Assembly (NCBI GenBank): GCA_019187195.1 | Contig: JABAQT010000020.1 | Location: 83,799 to 123,350 of the forward strand | Direction: 5' to 3' | Origin: Bryobacteraceae bacterium | GTDB taxonomy: Bacteria > Acidobacteriota > Terriglobia > Bryobacterales > Bryobacteraceae | DNA: 39,552 bases | In this document: positions 25,424 to 33,310 of the stretch, piece by piece | Position numbering within the stretch: position 1 is the stretch's first letter | Layout of the letters: every line of letters begins with the position of its first letter | Made by a program: the position numbers and the translations under genes | Notes under the pieces: model-generated | The model's database searches: none | What the model was told of the DNA's origin: nothing | Seen by the model: only the letters and a program-made list of their open reading frames with translations

Positions 25424-26731
25424 ATGAAACGGGAGCACATCCTCCGCATTCTCGCCATCGGCTTCGCCCTTGTCATCCTGCTCCTCGGAGCCGCCTCCTA
25501 CCTCGCCTTCCAACATTCCCGCTCCATTCAACTCAGTTCCGCCGAACTCGTCCGCAAACATCTGCTCACCGGCCGCCTCGTCGACGACCTCCAGGAAGAA
25601 CAACAACTCCTCAGCGGCGTGCTCTTCCGCATCGCCCGCCTCCGCGGAGCCAATACCCGCGAAGTCTCCGGCGAAGTCGCCCGCATCGAAACCGAGGTCC
25701 GCAACATCATCGAGCGCGCCAGAACCACCGCTCCTTCCCGCCTCTGGGATCAACTCGAAAACCTCTCCTCCGCCTTCGCCAGCGAAACCCGCCGCATCCT
25801 CGCCGCCACTCCCATCGAGGACCAGGACCTCGATCACCTCGCCGCCCTTCAGGAACAGTTCGTCGAACTTGCCGGACAGATCGTCAAAGAGGATGCCGAA
25901 CGCTCCGCCTCCGTGGAAAGCCAGATCGAACGCCAATCCCGCGCCCTCATCAGCGAATCCCTCTGGCTGCTCGGCGGCAGTTTCCTGCTCTCGCTCGCCT
26001 GCGCGGTCATCACCGTCCGCACCACCAACGAGTCCTTCCGCCAGATGCAATGGCAGGCCGGTGAGCTGAACCGCGTCTCCTGGCATATGCTCGAGGGCCA
26101 GGAGGCCGCCGCCAGGCGCTTCTCCCACGAGATGCACGACGAGTTGGGCCAGTCCCTGACCGGCCTCAAAGCCATGCTCGTCGGCCTCAAGCCCAATGAC
26201 CTCCTCACCCGCCGTGGAGAGTGCCTCCGCCTTCTCGATGAAGCCATCAGCAACGTCCGGGAACTCTCCCAACTCCTCCGCCCCGTCATCCTCGATGACT
26301 TCGGCCTCGATGCCGGTCTCCGCTGGCTCACCGAACGCTTCATGGACCGCACCCGCATCCACGTCGACTATGTCTCCACTCTCCACGAACGCCTCGCCGA
26401 AGACCTCGAAACCCACTTCTTCCGCATCGCCCAGGAGGCTCTCACCAACGTCGCCCGCCACTCCGGAGCCACAACTGTCCGCATTGCCCTCCACCTCGAA
26501 CGGGATCACCTCCGCCTCACCGTCGAGGACAACGGCAAGGGAATGTCTTCTTCACATGGATCCAAACCCTCGAGCCTCGGCATGGTCGGCATGCGCGCCC
26601 GCGCCCGCCACGCCGGCGGCGAACTGAAGGTTGGCGGAAGTTCCCTCGGTGGTGTGAAGATAGAAGCGTGGGCCGCCGCTCGAAAAGTAGCGCATGACTC
26701 AGAACAAAAAGATCCGTATTTTGTTAGCTGA
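25424..26731 (+). CDS. NarX-type sensor histidine kinase
   Basis: 435 residues from the ATG at 25424 (a GTG at 25349 gives an extension with no signal character). Two membrane helices, about 8-28 and 180-200, flank a roughly 150-residue helical sensor (EEQQLLSGVLFRIARLRGAN). The HisKA_3 dimerisation box RRFSHEMHDELGQSLTGLKA carries the phospho-acceptor His at 238. The ATPase domain has the N box FFRIAQEALTNVARHSGATT and G boxes VEDNGKGM and LGMVGMRARA. It should autophosphorylate in response to a periplasmic or membrane signal and pass the phosphate to the next gene product. Its 3' end overlaps the response regulator by 38 nt, indicating coupling. Confidence 0.92.
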   Translation: MKREHILRILAIGFALVILLLGAASYLAFQHSRSIQLSSAELVRKHLLTGRLVDDLQEEQQLLSGVLFRIARLRGANTREVSGEVARIETEVRNIIERARTTAPSRLWDQLENLSSAFASETRRILAATPIEDQDLDHLAALQEQFVELAGQIVKEDAERSASVESQIERQSRALISESLWLLGGSFLLSLACAVITVRTTNESFRQMQWQAGELNRVSWHMLEGQEAAARRFSHEMHDELGQSLTGLKAMLVGLKPNDLLTRRGECLRLLDEAISNVRELSQLLRPVILDDFGLDAGLRWLTERFMDRTRIHVDYVSTLHERLAEDLETHFFRIAQEALTNVARHSGATTVRIALHLERDHLRLTVEDNGKGMSSSHGSKPSSLGMVGMRARARHAGGELKVGGSSLGGVKIEAWAAARKVAHDSEQKDPYFVS

Positions 26732-27338
26732 TGACCACTCCGTTGTTCGTCAGGGATTTCGCATGCTCCTTGCCGCGCAACCCGACATGGATGTCGTCGG
26801 CGAAGCCCGCAACGGCCGCGAAGCCGTCGATCTCGCCCAGTCCCTTCAACCCGACATTGTCGTGATGGACGTCTCGATGCCCGAATTGAACGGCATCGAA
26901 GCCACCCGCCGCATCGCCGATGCCGCTCCACGCGCCCGCGTCCTCGCCCTCAGCATGCATCGCGATTCCGTCTACGTCCGCGAAATCCTCCGCGCCGGTG
27001 CGCGCGGCTACCTCCTCAAGGACGCCCAGGAAGACGACCTCCTCAATGCCGTCCGCGCCGTCTCGAAAGGCGAAGGCTACCTCAGCCCCTCCGTCTCCGA
27101 CGCCGTCCTCAACGACTACCGCAAACACGTCACCGACCCCATCGACCTTCTCACCAGCCGCGAGCGGGAAGTCCTCCAGATGATCGCCGAGGGCCAGACC
27201 AACAAAGAGATCGCCGGCACGCTCAACCTCAGCGTCTATACCGTCGAAGCTCATCGTGGGCGCATCATGGAAAAACTCAACCTCCACAGCACCGGCGAAC
27301 TCGTCCGCTTCGCCGTGCGCAACGGCTTGATTGATTAG
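26694..27338 (+). CDS. NarL/FixJ-family response regulator
   Basis: 214 residues. Receiver domain with acidic pocket D13-D14, phospho-acceptor D59 (IVVMDVSMPE), Thr/Ser position in ALSMHR and Lys109 (GYLLKDA). The C-terminal LuxR-type helix-turn-helix (about 150-214) reads LLTSREREVLQMIAEGQTNK, EIAGTLNLSVYTVEAHRGRI and MEKL. It pairs with the overlapping upstream kinase. The likely targets nearby are the divergent TolC operon and the pair's own promoter, inferred only from position. Confidence 0.94.
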   Translation: MTQNKKIRILLADDHSVVRQGFRMLLAAQPDMDVVGEARNGREAVDLAQSLQPDIVVMDVSMPELNGIEATRRIADAAPRARVLALSMHRDSVYVREILRAGARGYLLKDAQEDDLLNAVRAVSKGEGYLSPSVSDAVLNDYRKHVTDPIDLLTSREREVLQMIAEGQTNKEIAGTLNLSVYTVEAHRGRIMEKLNLHSTGELVRFAVRNGLID

Positions 27339-27400
27339 ATGTCCCCCACACAACAGCCTCCGTTTGGAGATACAATAGCCCTTCCTAATAAGGATGGAAC

Positions 27401-28498
27401 ATGAATCGTAGATCTTTCTTTCAAAACAGCGCGGCCGCGGCCTCCCTCGCCGCGACTTCCGGATCCGCTGAAGGCGCGCCCGCAAAGTGGAACAAGCCCA
27501 TCCGCTTCAAACTCGGATGCCAGAGCGGCCCCACCACCGCAAAACGTCTCCAGTTCTTCAAACGCCACAGCGTGAATAATATTTGTGGTTACGCCCGCAG
27601 CGCCAACCGCAACGGCCCCAACACCCTCGAAGACCTCCAGCGCCTCGTGGACCTCTGCTCCAAGTACCAGGTCAGTGTCGATTGCCTCGCTCCCCCCTTC
27701 CTTGCCTCGAGCCACATCGACCGCACTCCACGCCCCGCCATCATGCTCGCCGAAAGCCCCGAGCGCGACCGCGACATCGCCGAAGTCCAGCAACTCATCC
27801 GCGACTGCGCCAAGGTAGGCATTCCCGCCATCAAGTACAACATGAGCATCCTCGGCGTCCTCCGCACGGAACGAACCCCGGGCCGCGGCGGCACGACGCT
27901 GAGCACCTGGCGGCTCCGCGAAGCCAAGCCCGAAACCCCGCTCACCAAAGCCGGCGTCGTCAATGCCGACCGCTTCTGGGAGCGCATCACCTACTTCCTC
28001 GATCACGTCATCCCCGTCGCCAACGAATACAAAATCCGCATGGCCTGCCACCCCCACGACCCCGGCGTGCCTCCGCAAGGCTACCAGGGCGTCGACCGCG
28101 TGCTCGGCACCGTCGATGGTCTCAAGAAGTTCGTCAGCATCCGCGAAAGCCCCTATCACGGCTTTAATTTCTGCCAGGGCACCGTCAGCGAGATGCTTCA
28201 GAACCCCGGCAAGGAGATCTTCGACGTCATCCGCTACTTCGGCTCGCGCAAGAAAATCTTCAACGTCCACTTCCGCAATATCCGCGGACACCGCGATGAT
28301 TTCGTCGAAACCTATCCCGACGAAGGCGACATCGATTTTGTCGAAGCCATCAAAGTCTATCGCGAGGTCGAGTACCCCTACATGCTCATGCCCGATCATG
28401 TGCCTCATCATCCCGATGATCCCGGCGGTGACCAGGCCTTCGCTTTCTGCTACGGCTACATCCGCGCTCTCATTCAGGCCTCGAATCGCCTTGTCTAG
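27401..28498 (+). CDS. Tat-exported mannonate dehydratase (UxuA-like)
   Basis: 365 residues. The signal MNRRSFFQNSAAAASLAATS has the twin-arginine motif RRSFF. The mature part is a TIM-barrel mannonate dehydratase: IRFKLGCQSGPTTAKRLQFF, MACHPHDPGVPPQGYQGVDR, HGFNFCQGTVSEML, FNVHFRNIRGHRDDFVETYP, DEGDIDFVEAI and MLMPDHVPHH, which supply the metal-binding His, Cys and Asp residues. UxuA dehydrates D-mannonate to 2-keto-3-deoxygluconate in hexuronate breakdown and is normally cytoplasmic; here it is export-tagged. TACAAT (27371-27376) and AAGGA before the ATG give it a normal leadered promoter. No other uronate genes are adjacent. Confidence 0.85.
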   Translation: MNRRSFFQNSAAAASLAATSGSAEGAPAKWNKPIRFKLGCQSGPTTAKRLQFFKRHSVNNICGYARSANRNGPNTLEDLQRLVDLCSKYQVSVDCLAPPFLASSHIDRTPRPAIMLAESPERDRDIAEVQQLIRDCAKVGIPAIKYNMSILGVLRTERTPGRGGTTLSTWRLREAKPETPLTKAGVVNADRFWERITYFLDHVIPVANEYKIRMACHPHDPGVPPQGYQGVDRVLGTVDGLKKFVSIRESPYHGFNFCQGTVSEMLQNPGKEIFDVIRYFGSRKKIFNVHFRNIRGHRDDFVETYPDEGDIDFVEAIKVYREVEYPYMLMPDHVPHHPDDPGGDQAFAFCYGYIRALIQASNRLV

Positions 28499-28527
28499 GT
28501 AGACAAAAGAAAAATATGCGCTTTCTC

Positions 28528-28557
28528 TTGACGCGTGGCGCGGCGCGGAGAGAAAAT
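28528..28557 (+). promoter_or_regulatory. Promoter of the cold-shock gene with long structured leader
   Basis: TTGACG at 28528-28533, an 18-bp spacer, and GAAAAT at 28552-28557. Transcription would start near 28564, leaving about 100 nt of untranslated leader. The leader contains the hairpin CCGCG-CCTC-CGCGG just before the AGGAG ribosome site, and a GCTC ... GAGC dyad upstream. Confidence 0.5.
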
Positions 28558-28664
28558 ATCCCATCAGTTCGATCAAATGTTCCTTTTCACGGTGTGCTCG
28601 GGCCGCCCTCGGGTGAGCCGCGCCTCCGCGGGGAACGGTGTAGTCTAGTAGGAGAATTACAGTA

Positions 28665-28871
28665 GTGAGAGAAAAAGGTGTAGTCAAGTGGTTTAACGCC
28701 GCCAAGGGGTACGGCTTCATCCAACGGTCTACGGGTGAAGATGTGTTTGTTCATTACTCCGCCATCCAGATGAACGGCTACCGGACGCTCGACCAGGGAT
28801 CAGAAGTGGAATTCGAGGTCAAGACCGGTCCTAAAGGCCTGCAAGCCGAAAACGTCAATCGCCCTTCCTGA
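28665..28871 (+). CDS. Cold-shock domain protein (CspA family)
   Basis: 68 residues, one cold-shock domain. RNP1 is KGYGFIQ and RNP2 is VFVHYSAI, preceded by the family start [11 protein letters not shown]. The fold binds single-stranded RNA and DNA and melts RNA secondary structure at low temperature. The start is GTG (MREKG), with AGGAG about 12 nt upstream. The insertion [20 protein letters not shown] is normal for the family. It is monocistronic, with a long leader before it and two hairpins after it. Confidence 0.95.
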   Translation: MREKGVVKWFNAAKGYGFIQRSTGEDVFVHYSAIQMNGYRTLDQGSEVEFEVKTGPKGLQAENVNRPS

Positions 28872-28934
28872 CACGAAGGGCTGACGCGATCCACTTTTCG
28901 AGGCCGCCTGGCGAGGGCGGCCTTTCGAGTTTTC
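28861..28934 (+). terminator. Rho-independent terminator of the cold-shock gene, plus a hairpin over its stop codon
   Basis: Perfect stem GGCCGCC (28902-28908) / GGCGGCC (28916-28922), extended by an A-T pair, with a 7-nt loop and TTTCGAGTTTT after it. A second perfect 7-bp hairpin, GCCCTTC (28861-28867) / GAAGGGC (28875-28881), sits across the TGA stop codon and may protect the message 3' end or assist termination. Confidence 0.75.
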
Positions 28935-28950
28935 AGATACGAAGCAGATA

Positions 28951-29667
28951 ATGCCCGGCAAGTCCAATCCCGGCGCCAATGGCATCATCAGCCTCCTCGT
29001 AGCCGCACTCATCCTCGCCCCTCTCCTCTTCCTCGCTGTCCACTACTCCACCATGCCCGCCCGCATTCCCGTCCATTGGAATATCCACGGGGCCGCCGGC
29101 CGCTGGGCCGCCAGGAGTTTCCTCGCCGTCTTCTTCGCTCCCATCCTGTCCGCCCTTCTGCAGGTCATGCTCGCCTTGCTCGCAACGGATCTTGCCCGTG
29201 CCGCCCTCGCCGTCCAGGGCGCCGGAGAATCTTCGGCCTGGAAGCGGGCCAGCCTCCAGGCCAACCTGACCCTCATCGAATCCCTTCGTCTCCTACTTGC
29301 CGCCCTGCTCTGCCTCATCGCCTTTCTCGGACCCCTCAGCTCTTCCGCGCACGGTGGAAAATGGGCTTCCTCCCTCCTCCTCTTCCTCGTCTCCGCGCTC
29401 CTCCTCGTCACCCTATTGGGCGTTGTCAGGATAACCCGCCTCCAGCGAAACTGGGAATCCGCCGCCTCCTCGCGCGAGCCGGAATTTCAGCCCTCCAACT
29501 GGCGCTGGGGCGTCTTCTACCACAACCCCGATGACCCGAATCTCCTCGTCCACAAACGCCTCGGGGCAGGTTTCACCCTCAACTTCGCGCACCCCAGGGC
29601 AAAGCTCCACGCCCTCCTCCTCGCCGCCATCATCGCCTTCACGTTCATCGCGGCCGCAACCATCTGA
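28951..29667 (+). CDS. DUF1648/DUF5808 membrane protein
   Basis: 238 residues. Four hydrophobic stretches: about 12-30, 55-77, 110-133 and 140-162, with a fifth at the C-terminus. The first loop carries the DUF1648 signature (MPARIPVHWNIHGAAGRWA). The later soluble part has the DUF5808 signature NWRWGVFYHNPDDPNLLVHK and RLGAGFTLNFAHP. Such proteins occur widely in Firmicutes and Acidobacteriota with no firm function; they resemble SdpI-type immunity or permease-like proteins. It follows the cold-shock terminator and has only a weak GAAG before the ATG. Confidence 0.82.
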   Translation: MPGKSNPGANGIISLLVAALILAPLLFLAVHYSTMPARIPVHWNIHGAAGRWAARSFLAVFFAPILSALLQVMLALLATDLARAALAVQGAGESSAWKRASLQANLTLIESLRLLLAALLCLIAFLGPLSSSAHGGKWASSLLLFLVSALLLVTLLGVVRITRLQRNWESAASSREPEFQPSNWRWGVFYHNPDDPNLLVHKRLGAGFTLNFAHPRAKLHALLLAAIIAFTFIAAATI

Positions 29668-29766
29668 CCTCCCTTCTCTAAAACATTGAGGACACACTAT
29701 GTTTCGTTCCTGGAGCCGCGCCCCGTTTTGCTAGAGTGGCAGGGGAGCCTCTCGTAAGCTCTCATC

Positions 29767-30945
29767 ATGGCCCGGACCAGAAACATCGACTTCGTCTTCT
29801 TCGACGCTGGCGGCGGCCACCGCGCCGCCGCCACCGCCCTCAAGACCGTCATCGAACAGCAGCAGCGCCCCTGGTCCATCCGCATGGTCAACTTTCAGGA
29901 GGTCCTCGACGAAATCGACATCTTCCGCAAACTCGCCGGCATCCGCCTCCAGGATGTCTACAACCTCATCCTCAAAAAAGGCTGGACCCTCGGCTCCCCG
30001 CTCGGCCTCGTCCTCATGCACTGGATCATCCGCCTCTACCACCCCGCCCAACTCCGGGTCCTCCAGAAATTCTGGGCTGCTTCCCACCCCGATCTCGTCG
30101 TCTCCCTCATCCCCAACTTCCCTCGCGTCCTCTATCAGAGCCTCCGCTCCATCCATCCTCACACCCCCATGGTCACCATCCTCACCGACTTCGCCGATTA
30201 CCCCCCTCACTTCTGGATCGAACCCGGTCAGCGCCAGCACTTCATCTGCGGAACCGCGGAAGCCTGCCGCCAGGCTCAAGCCATGGGCTACGGCGGCGAC
30301 CGCGTGTTTCGCACCTCCGGCATGATCCTCCATCCGCGCTTCTACGCGCCCCCCGCTCTCGATCAACAGGCCGAACGAGTGAAACTCGGCCTCGATCCCG
30401 CCCGCCCCACCGGCCTCCTCCTCTTCGGCGGCCAGGGCTCCCGGCTCATGCGCTCCATCCTCGAACGCCTCGAGAACGCCGGAACACAGGCCCAGTTCAT
30501 CGCCATCTGCGGCAGGAACGAAAAACTGCGCGCTCAACTCTCCCGCCCCTGGCGCATGCCCGTTTTCGTCGAGGGCTTCACCTCCGAAATCCCCTACTAC
30601 ATGCGTCTCTCCGATTTCTTCATCGGTAAGCCCGGCCCCGGAAGCATCAGCGAAGCCATCGCCATGCATCTGCCCGTCATCGTCGAGCGCAACGCCTGGA
30701 CCCTCCCCCAGGAACGCTACAACGCCCGCTGGGTCGAGGAAATGGAGGTGGGCATCGTGCTGAACAGCTTCAGCCGCATCACCCGCGCCCTCGACCAACT
30801 GCTCGAAGGCGGCCGCCTGTCCCGTTACAGGAACAACGCCGCGCGCCTCGACAACCGCGCTGTCTTTGAAATTCCGCAAATTCTCGAAAAGCTACTCACC
30901 CTGGAGCCTGAAAGCATTGGAACAAGTCACTCTCAAACACACTGA
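29767..30945 (+). CDS. GT28 glycosyltransferase, MGDG synthase/MurG-like
   Basis: 392 residues, GT-B fold. The N-terminal Gly loop FFDAGGGHRAAATALK and the MGDG-synthase-like region (VSLIPNFPRVLYQSL; TILTDFADYPPHFWI) bind the acceptor. The C-terminal half has LLFGGQGSRLM and the donor-site signature FFIGKPGPGSISEAIAMHLP. Relatives transfer galactose, glucose or GlcNAc from UDP-sugars to diacylglycerol or lipid carriers on the cytoplasmic membrane face, so a glycolipid product is likely. It is the first gene of a chain: the next gene starts inside its last 29 bases. An extended -10-like TGCTAGAGT lies about 30 nt before the ATG. Confidence 0.8.
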   Translation: MARTRNIDFVFFDAGGGHRAAATALKTVIEQQQRPWSIRMVNFQEVLDEIDIFRKLAGIRLQDVYNLILKKGWTLGSPLGLVLMHWIIRLYHPAQLRVLQKFWAASHPDLVVSLIPNFPRVLYQSLRSIHPHTPMVTILTDFADYPPHFWIEPGQRQHFICGTAEACRQAQAMGYGGDRVFRTSGMILHPRFYAPPALDQQAERVKLGLDPARPTGLLLFGGQGSRLMRSILERLENAGTQAQFIAICGRNEKLRAQLSRPWRMPVFVEGFTSEIPYYMRLSDFFIGKPGPGSISEAIAMHLPVIVERNAWTLPQERYNARWVEEMEVGIVLNSFSRITRALDQLLEGGRLSRYRNNAARLDNRAVFEIPQILEKLLTLEPESIGTSHSQTH

Positions 30946-31885
30946 TCTCACCGTTTCCCGCGCCGTCCTCGGCACCATGACCTTCGGCGGTCAGGCCGAT
31001 GAAGCCCTCTCCAACCGCATCCTCGATACGGCCCTCGACTCCGGCATCAATTTCGTCGATACTGCCAACTCCTACAACAAGGGCCTCAGCGAGGAGATCC
31101 TCGGCCGTGCCCTAAAGGGCCGCCGCCACCGCGTCATTCTCGCCACCAAAGTCTTCAACAGGATGGGCGAAAACCCGGAAGACCGCGGCCTCTCGAAAAA
31201 AGCCATCTTCCGCGCCATGGAAAACTCCCTCCGCCGCCTCCGCACCGACTACACCGACCTCTACTACCTCCACCAGCCCGATTGGACCGTCCCCCTCGAG
31301 GAATCCCTCGAAGCCATGGACGAACTCGTCAGGCAGGGCAAGGTCCGCTACCCCGCCAGTTCCAACTACGCCGCCTGGCAGGTCGCTCGCATGCAGTCGC
31401 TCGCCGCAACCCGCGGCTACCGCCCCGCCGTCATCACCCAGCCCATGTACAACCTGCTCGCTCGCGGCATCGAGCAGGAATACCTCGCCATGGCGCGGGA
31501 ATACGGCATCTCCACCGTCGTCTACAACCCCCTCGCCGGCGGTCTCCTCACCGGAAAGCACAAGCGCGATTCCTTCACCCCCGGCACCCGCTTCGATAAC
31601 AACCGCATGTATCAGGATCGCTACTGGCACGACAGCATGTTCGACGCCGTCGAAGCCCTCGAGAAAACCGCCGCCCGGGAAGGCCGCTCCATCATCAGCC
31701 TCGCCCTCAACTGGCTGTTCCGCCACACGCCCGCCGATTGCGTCATCCTCGGAGCCACCAGCGTCGAACAATTGGCCGCCAACCTCAAGGCGCTTGACGA
31801 CGGTCCCCTCTCCGCGGACGCCCTCCACGCCGCCGGCCTCGTCTGGGACACCCTCAGGGGACCCACGCCGCAATACAACCGGTGA
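30917..31885 (+). CDS. Aldo/keto reductase
   Basis: 322 residues from the TTG at 30917, which gives the family start (EQVTLKHTDLTVSRAVLGTM) and follows GGAG by about 10 nt. It overlaps the end of the glycosyltransferase gene. TIM-barrel AKR with the catalytic tetrad: Asp and Tyr in FVDTANSYNKGLSEEILGRA, Lys in ILATKV, His in LYYLHQPDW. NADPH-binding C-terminal region: LALNWLFRHTPADCVILGAT followed by SVEQL. Probably reduces a carbonyl substrate in the cytoplasm, or oxidises a sugar; substrate unknown. Its TGA is overlapped by a GTG of the next frame (GTGA). Confidence 0.87.
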   Translation: MEQVTLKHTDLTVSRAVLGTMTFGGQADEALSNRILDTALDSGINFVDTANSYNKGLSEEILGRALKGRRHRVILATKVFNRMGENPEDRGLSKKAIFRAMENSLRRLRTDYTDLYYLHQPDWTVPLEESLEAMDELVRQGKVRYPASSNYAAWQVARMQSLAATRGYRPAVITQPMYNLLARGIEQEYLAMAREYGISTVVYNPLAGGLLTGKHKRDSFTPGTRFDNNRMYQDRYWHDSMFDAVEALEKTAAREGRSIISLALNWLFRHTPADCVILGATSVEQLAANLKALDDGPLSADALHAAGLVWDTLRGPTPQYNR

Positions 31886-31905
31886 TACTATATCCCCGTC
31901 TATCC

Positions 31906-32739
31906 ATGTTGTTCCCCGGCGCGCGTTTTCTTCTCTTTGCCGCGATCGTTCTCCATGCGCAATCGCCGAAAGATCCCATGCGCCCCGCCCCGGACATGCC
32001 GCGGCCCATCCCCGCCCGCGACACCGTCTGGATCGAGGAGATGACCTGGCTTGAAGTTCGCGACGCCATCAAAGCCGGCAAGACCACGGTCATCATCCCC
32101 ACCGGCGGCATCGAGCAGAACGGCCCCTACCTCGCCGCCGGAAAACACAACTACATCCTGCGCGCCACCGCCCCCGCCATCGCGCGCAAACTCGGCAACG
32201 CCCTCGTCGCCCCCATCGTCCCGTTCGTGCCCGAAGGAGCCATCGATCCGCCCTCCGGACACATGCTCTATCCCTCCACCATCAGCATCCGCGAGGACAC
32301 CTTCGAACGCCTCCTCGCCAACATCGCCGAAAGCCTTCGCGTGCACGGCTTCCGCAACATCATCCTCATCGGGGATAGCGGGGGAAACGTCAGGGGGATG
32401 GCGAATACCGCCAATCGCCTCTCGAAACTCTGGGCCCGCCGCGGAGCCACCATTCACCACATCCCCGAATACTACGACTACCCCGCCGTCAAAGCCTGGC
32501 TTGAAAAACAGGGCATCCATCAGACTGACGAAGGCTTCCACGACGACCTCGCCATCACCGCTCAAATGATGGTTGTCGAACCCGCCGCCGTCCGCATGCG
32601 CGAGCGCATGACCACCGGCAAATTCTCCATCAACGGCGTGAACCTCGCGCCTCCCGAAAAAACCATCGCCCTCGGCCGCCGCATCGTCGACTTCCGCGCG
32701 GAAGCCACCGTCGCGGCCATCCGCAAGGTCCTCCGGTAA
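31906..32739 (+). CDS. Secreted divergent creatininase-family protein
   Basis: 277 residues from the ATG at 31906, chosen because it yields a signal peptide (MLFPGARFLLFAAIVLHAQS). A GTG at 31882, overlapping the upstream stop, is the alternative. The overall creatininase order is kept (WIEEMTWLEVRDAIKAGKTT, PTGGIEQNGPYLAAGKHNY, IILIGDSGGNVRGM, GFHDDLAITAQMM). However, metal-ligand positions of typical members (EQHGPH ... TD and NGH) read EQN, KH and GDS here. This points to a distinct subfamily with altered metal binding or a different amidohydrolase activity. Its export is also unusual. Third gene of the glycosyltransferase / AKR chain and convergent with the DksA-like gene. Confidence 0.75.
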   Translation: MLFPGARFLLFAAIVLHAQSPKDPMRPAPDMPRPIPARDTVWIEEMTWLEVRDAIKAGKTTVIIPTGGIEQNGPYLAAGKHNYILRATAPAIARKLGNALVAPIVPFVPEGAIDPPSGHMLYPSTISIREDTFERLLANIAESLRVHGFRNIILIGDSGGNVRGMANTANRLSKLWARRGATIHHIPEYYDYPAVKAWLEKQGIHQTDEGFHDDLAITAQMMVVEPAAVRMRERMTTGKFSINGVNLAPPEKTIALGRRIVDFRAEATVAAIRKVLR

Positions 32740-32752
32740 GTTCCCGCAACGC

Positions 32753-33109
32753 TCAGCTCGCCAGCAGCTCCAGCCCCTCCTCCATGGCTTCCTGGCAGCG
32801 GACACAGAATCGCGACCACGGCAGCGCCCGCAACCGCTTCACCGCAATCGCCTCCTCGCACCGCCGGCACTGCCCGTATGTCCCTTCATCGATCTCCCGC
32901 AGCGCGTGCCTCACCCGCTCCAGTACCCCCGACGCCATATTCAGATCCGTTACTACCAGATCCCGGTCTGCGATGTTCCGCGCCTGGTCAATCGTATCTC
33001 CCCGCGGATCGGCGTCAAGCGCCTCCCGTCCCGCCCGCAACTGCCGCTCCAACTCCATCTGCTTCCTCCGGAGCGCCCGCCGGAATTCATCTCTTTGTTC
33101 CGCCTTCAT
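32753..33109 (-). CDS. DksA/TraR-family zinc-finger protein
   Basis: 118 residues from the ATG at 33109 (MKAEQRDEFRRAL); the open frame runs far upstream but without protein features. Coiled-coil N-terminal part with an acidic tip region (DPRGDTIDQARNIADRDL), then DEGTYGQCRRCEEAIAVKRL and SRFCVRCQEA, giving a complete C-x2-C ... C-x2-C zinc site (Cys 81, 84, 102, 105). Family members enter the RNA polymerase secondary channel and alter rRNA and stress promoter activity, often with ppGpp. AAGG abuts the ATG and AAAGGAG lies further upstream. Divergent from the PRC-barrel gene, with 201 bp between starts. Confidence 0.9.
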   Translation of the reverse strand: MKAEQRDEFRRALRRKQMELERQLRAGREALDADPRGDTIDQARNIADRDLVVTDLNMASGVLERVRHALREIDEGTYGQCRRCEEAIAVKRLRALPWSRFCVRCQEAMEEGLELLAS

Positions 33110-33310
33110 CCTTATGGAAGTCTCCTTTCTTCTCTGGAAGATCCATCGTACCCGCGACTCGCCCTCTCCTTCCATCCCGCTCTCGCCTGATCTTCCTCTC
33201 GAAATCACGTGAGACCCCGTCCAGTTTGTATCCAGCCGAAAAATACACTCTTTCCTGTATGGCTCTCCGTCCTCACCCTCCTCAGAATGTGAAAGTGGGG
33301 GAGAGTTCAC

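Noticed and set aside
27335..28720. 461-codon minus-strand frame opposite mannonate dehydratase
   Set aside because: Same codon-usage artefact; it runs through the cold-shock promoter and leader with no protein features.
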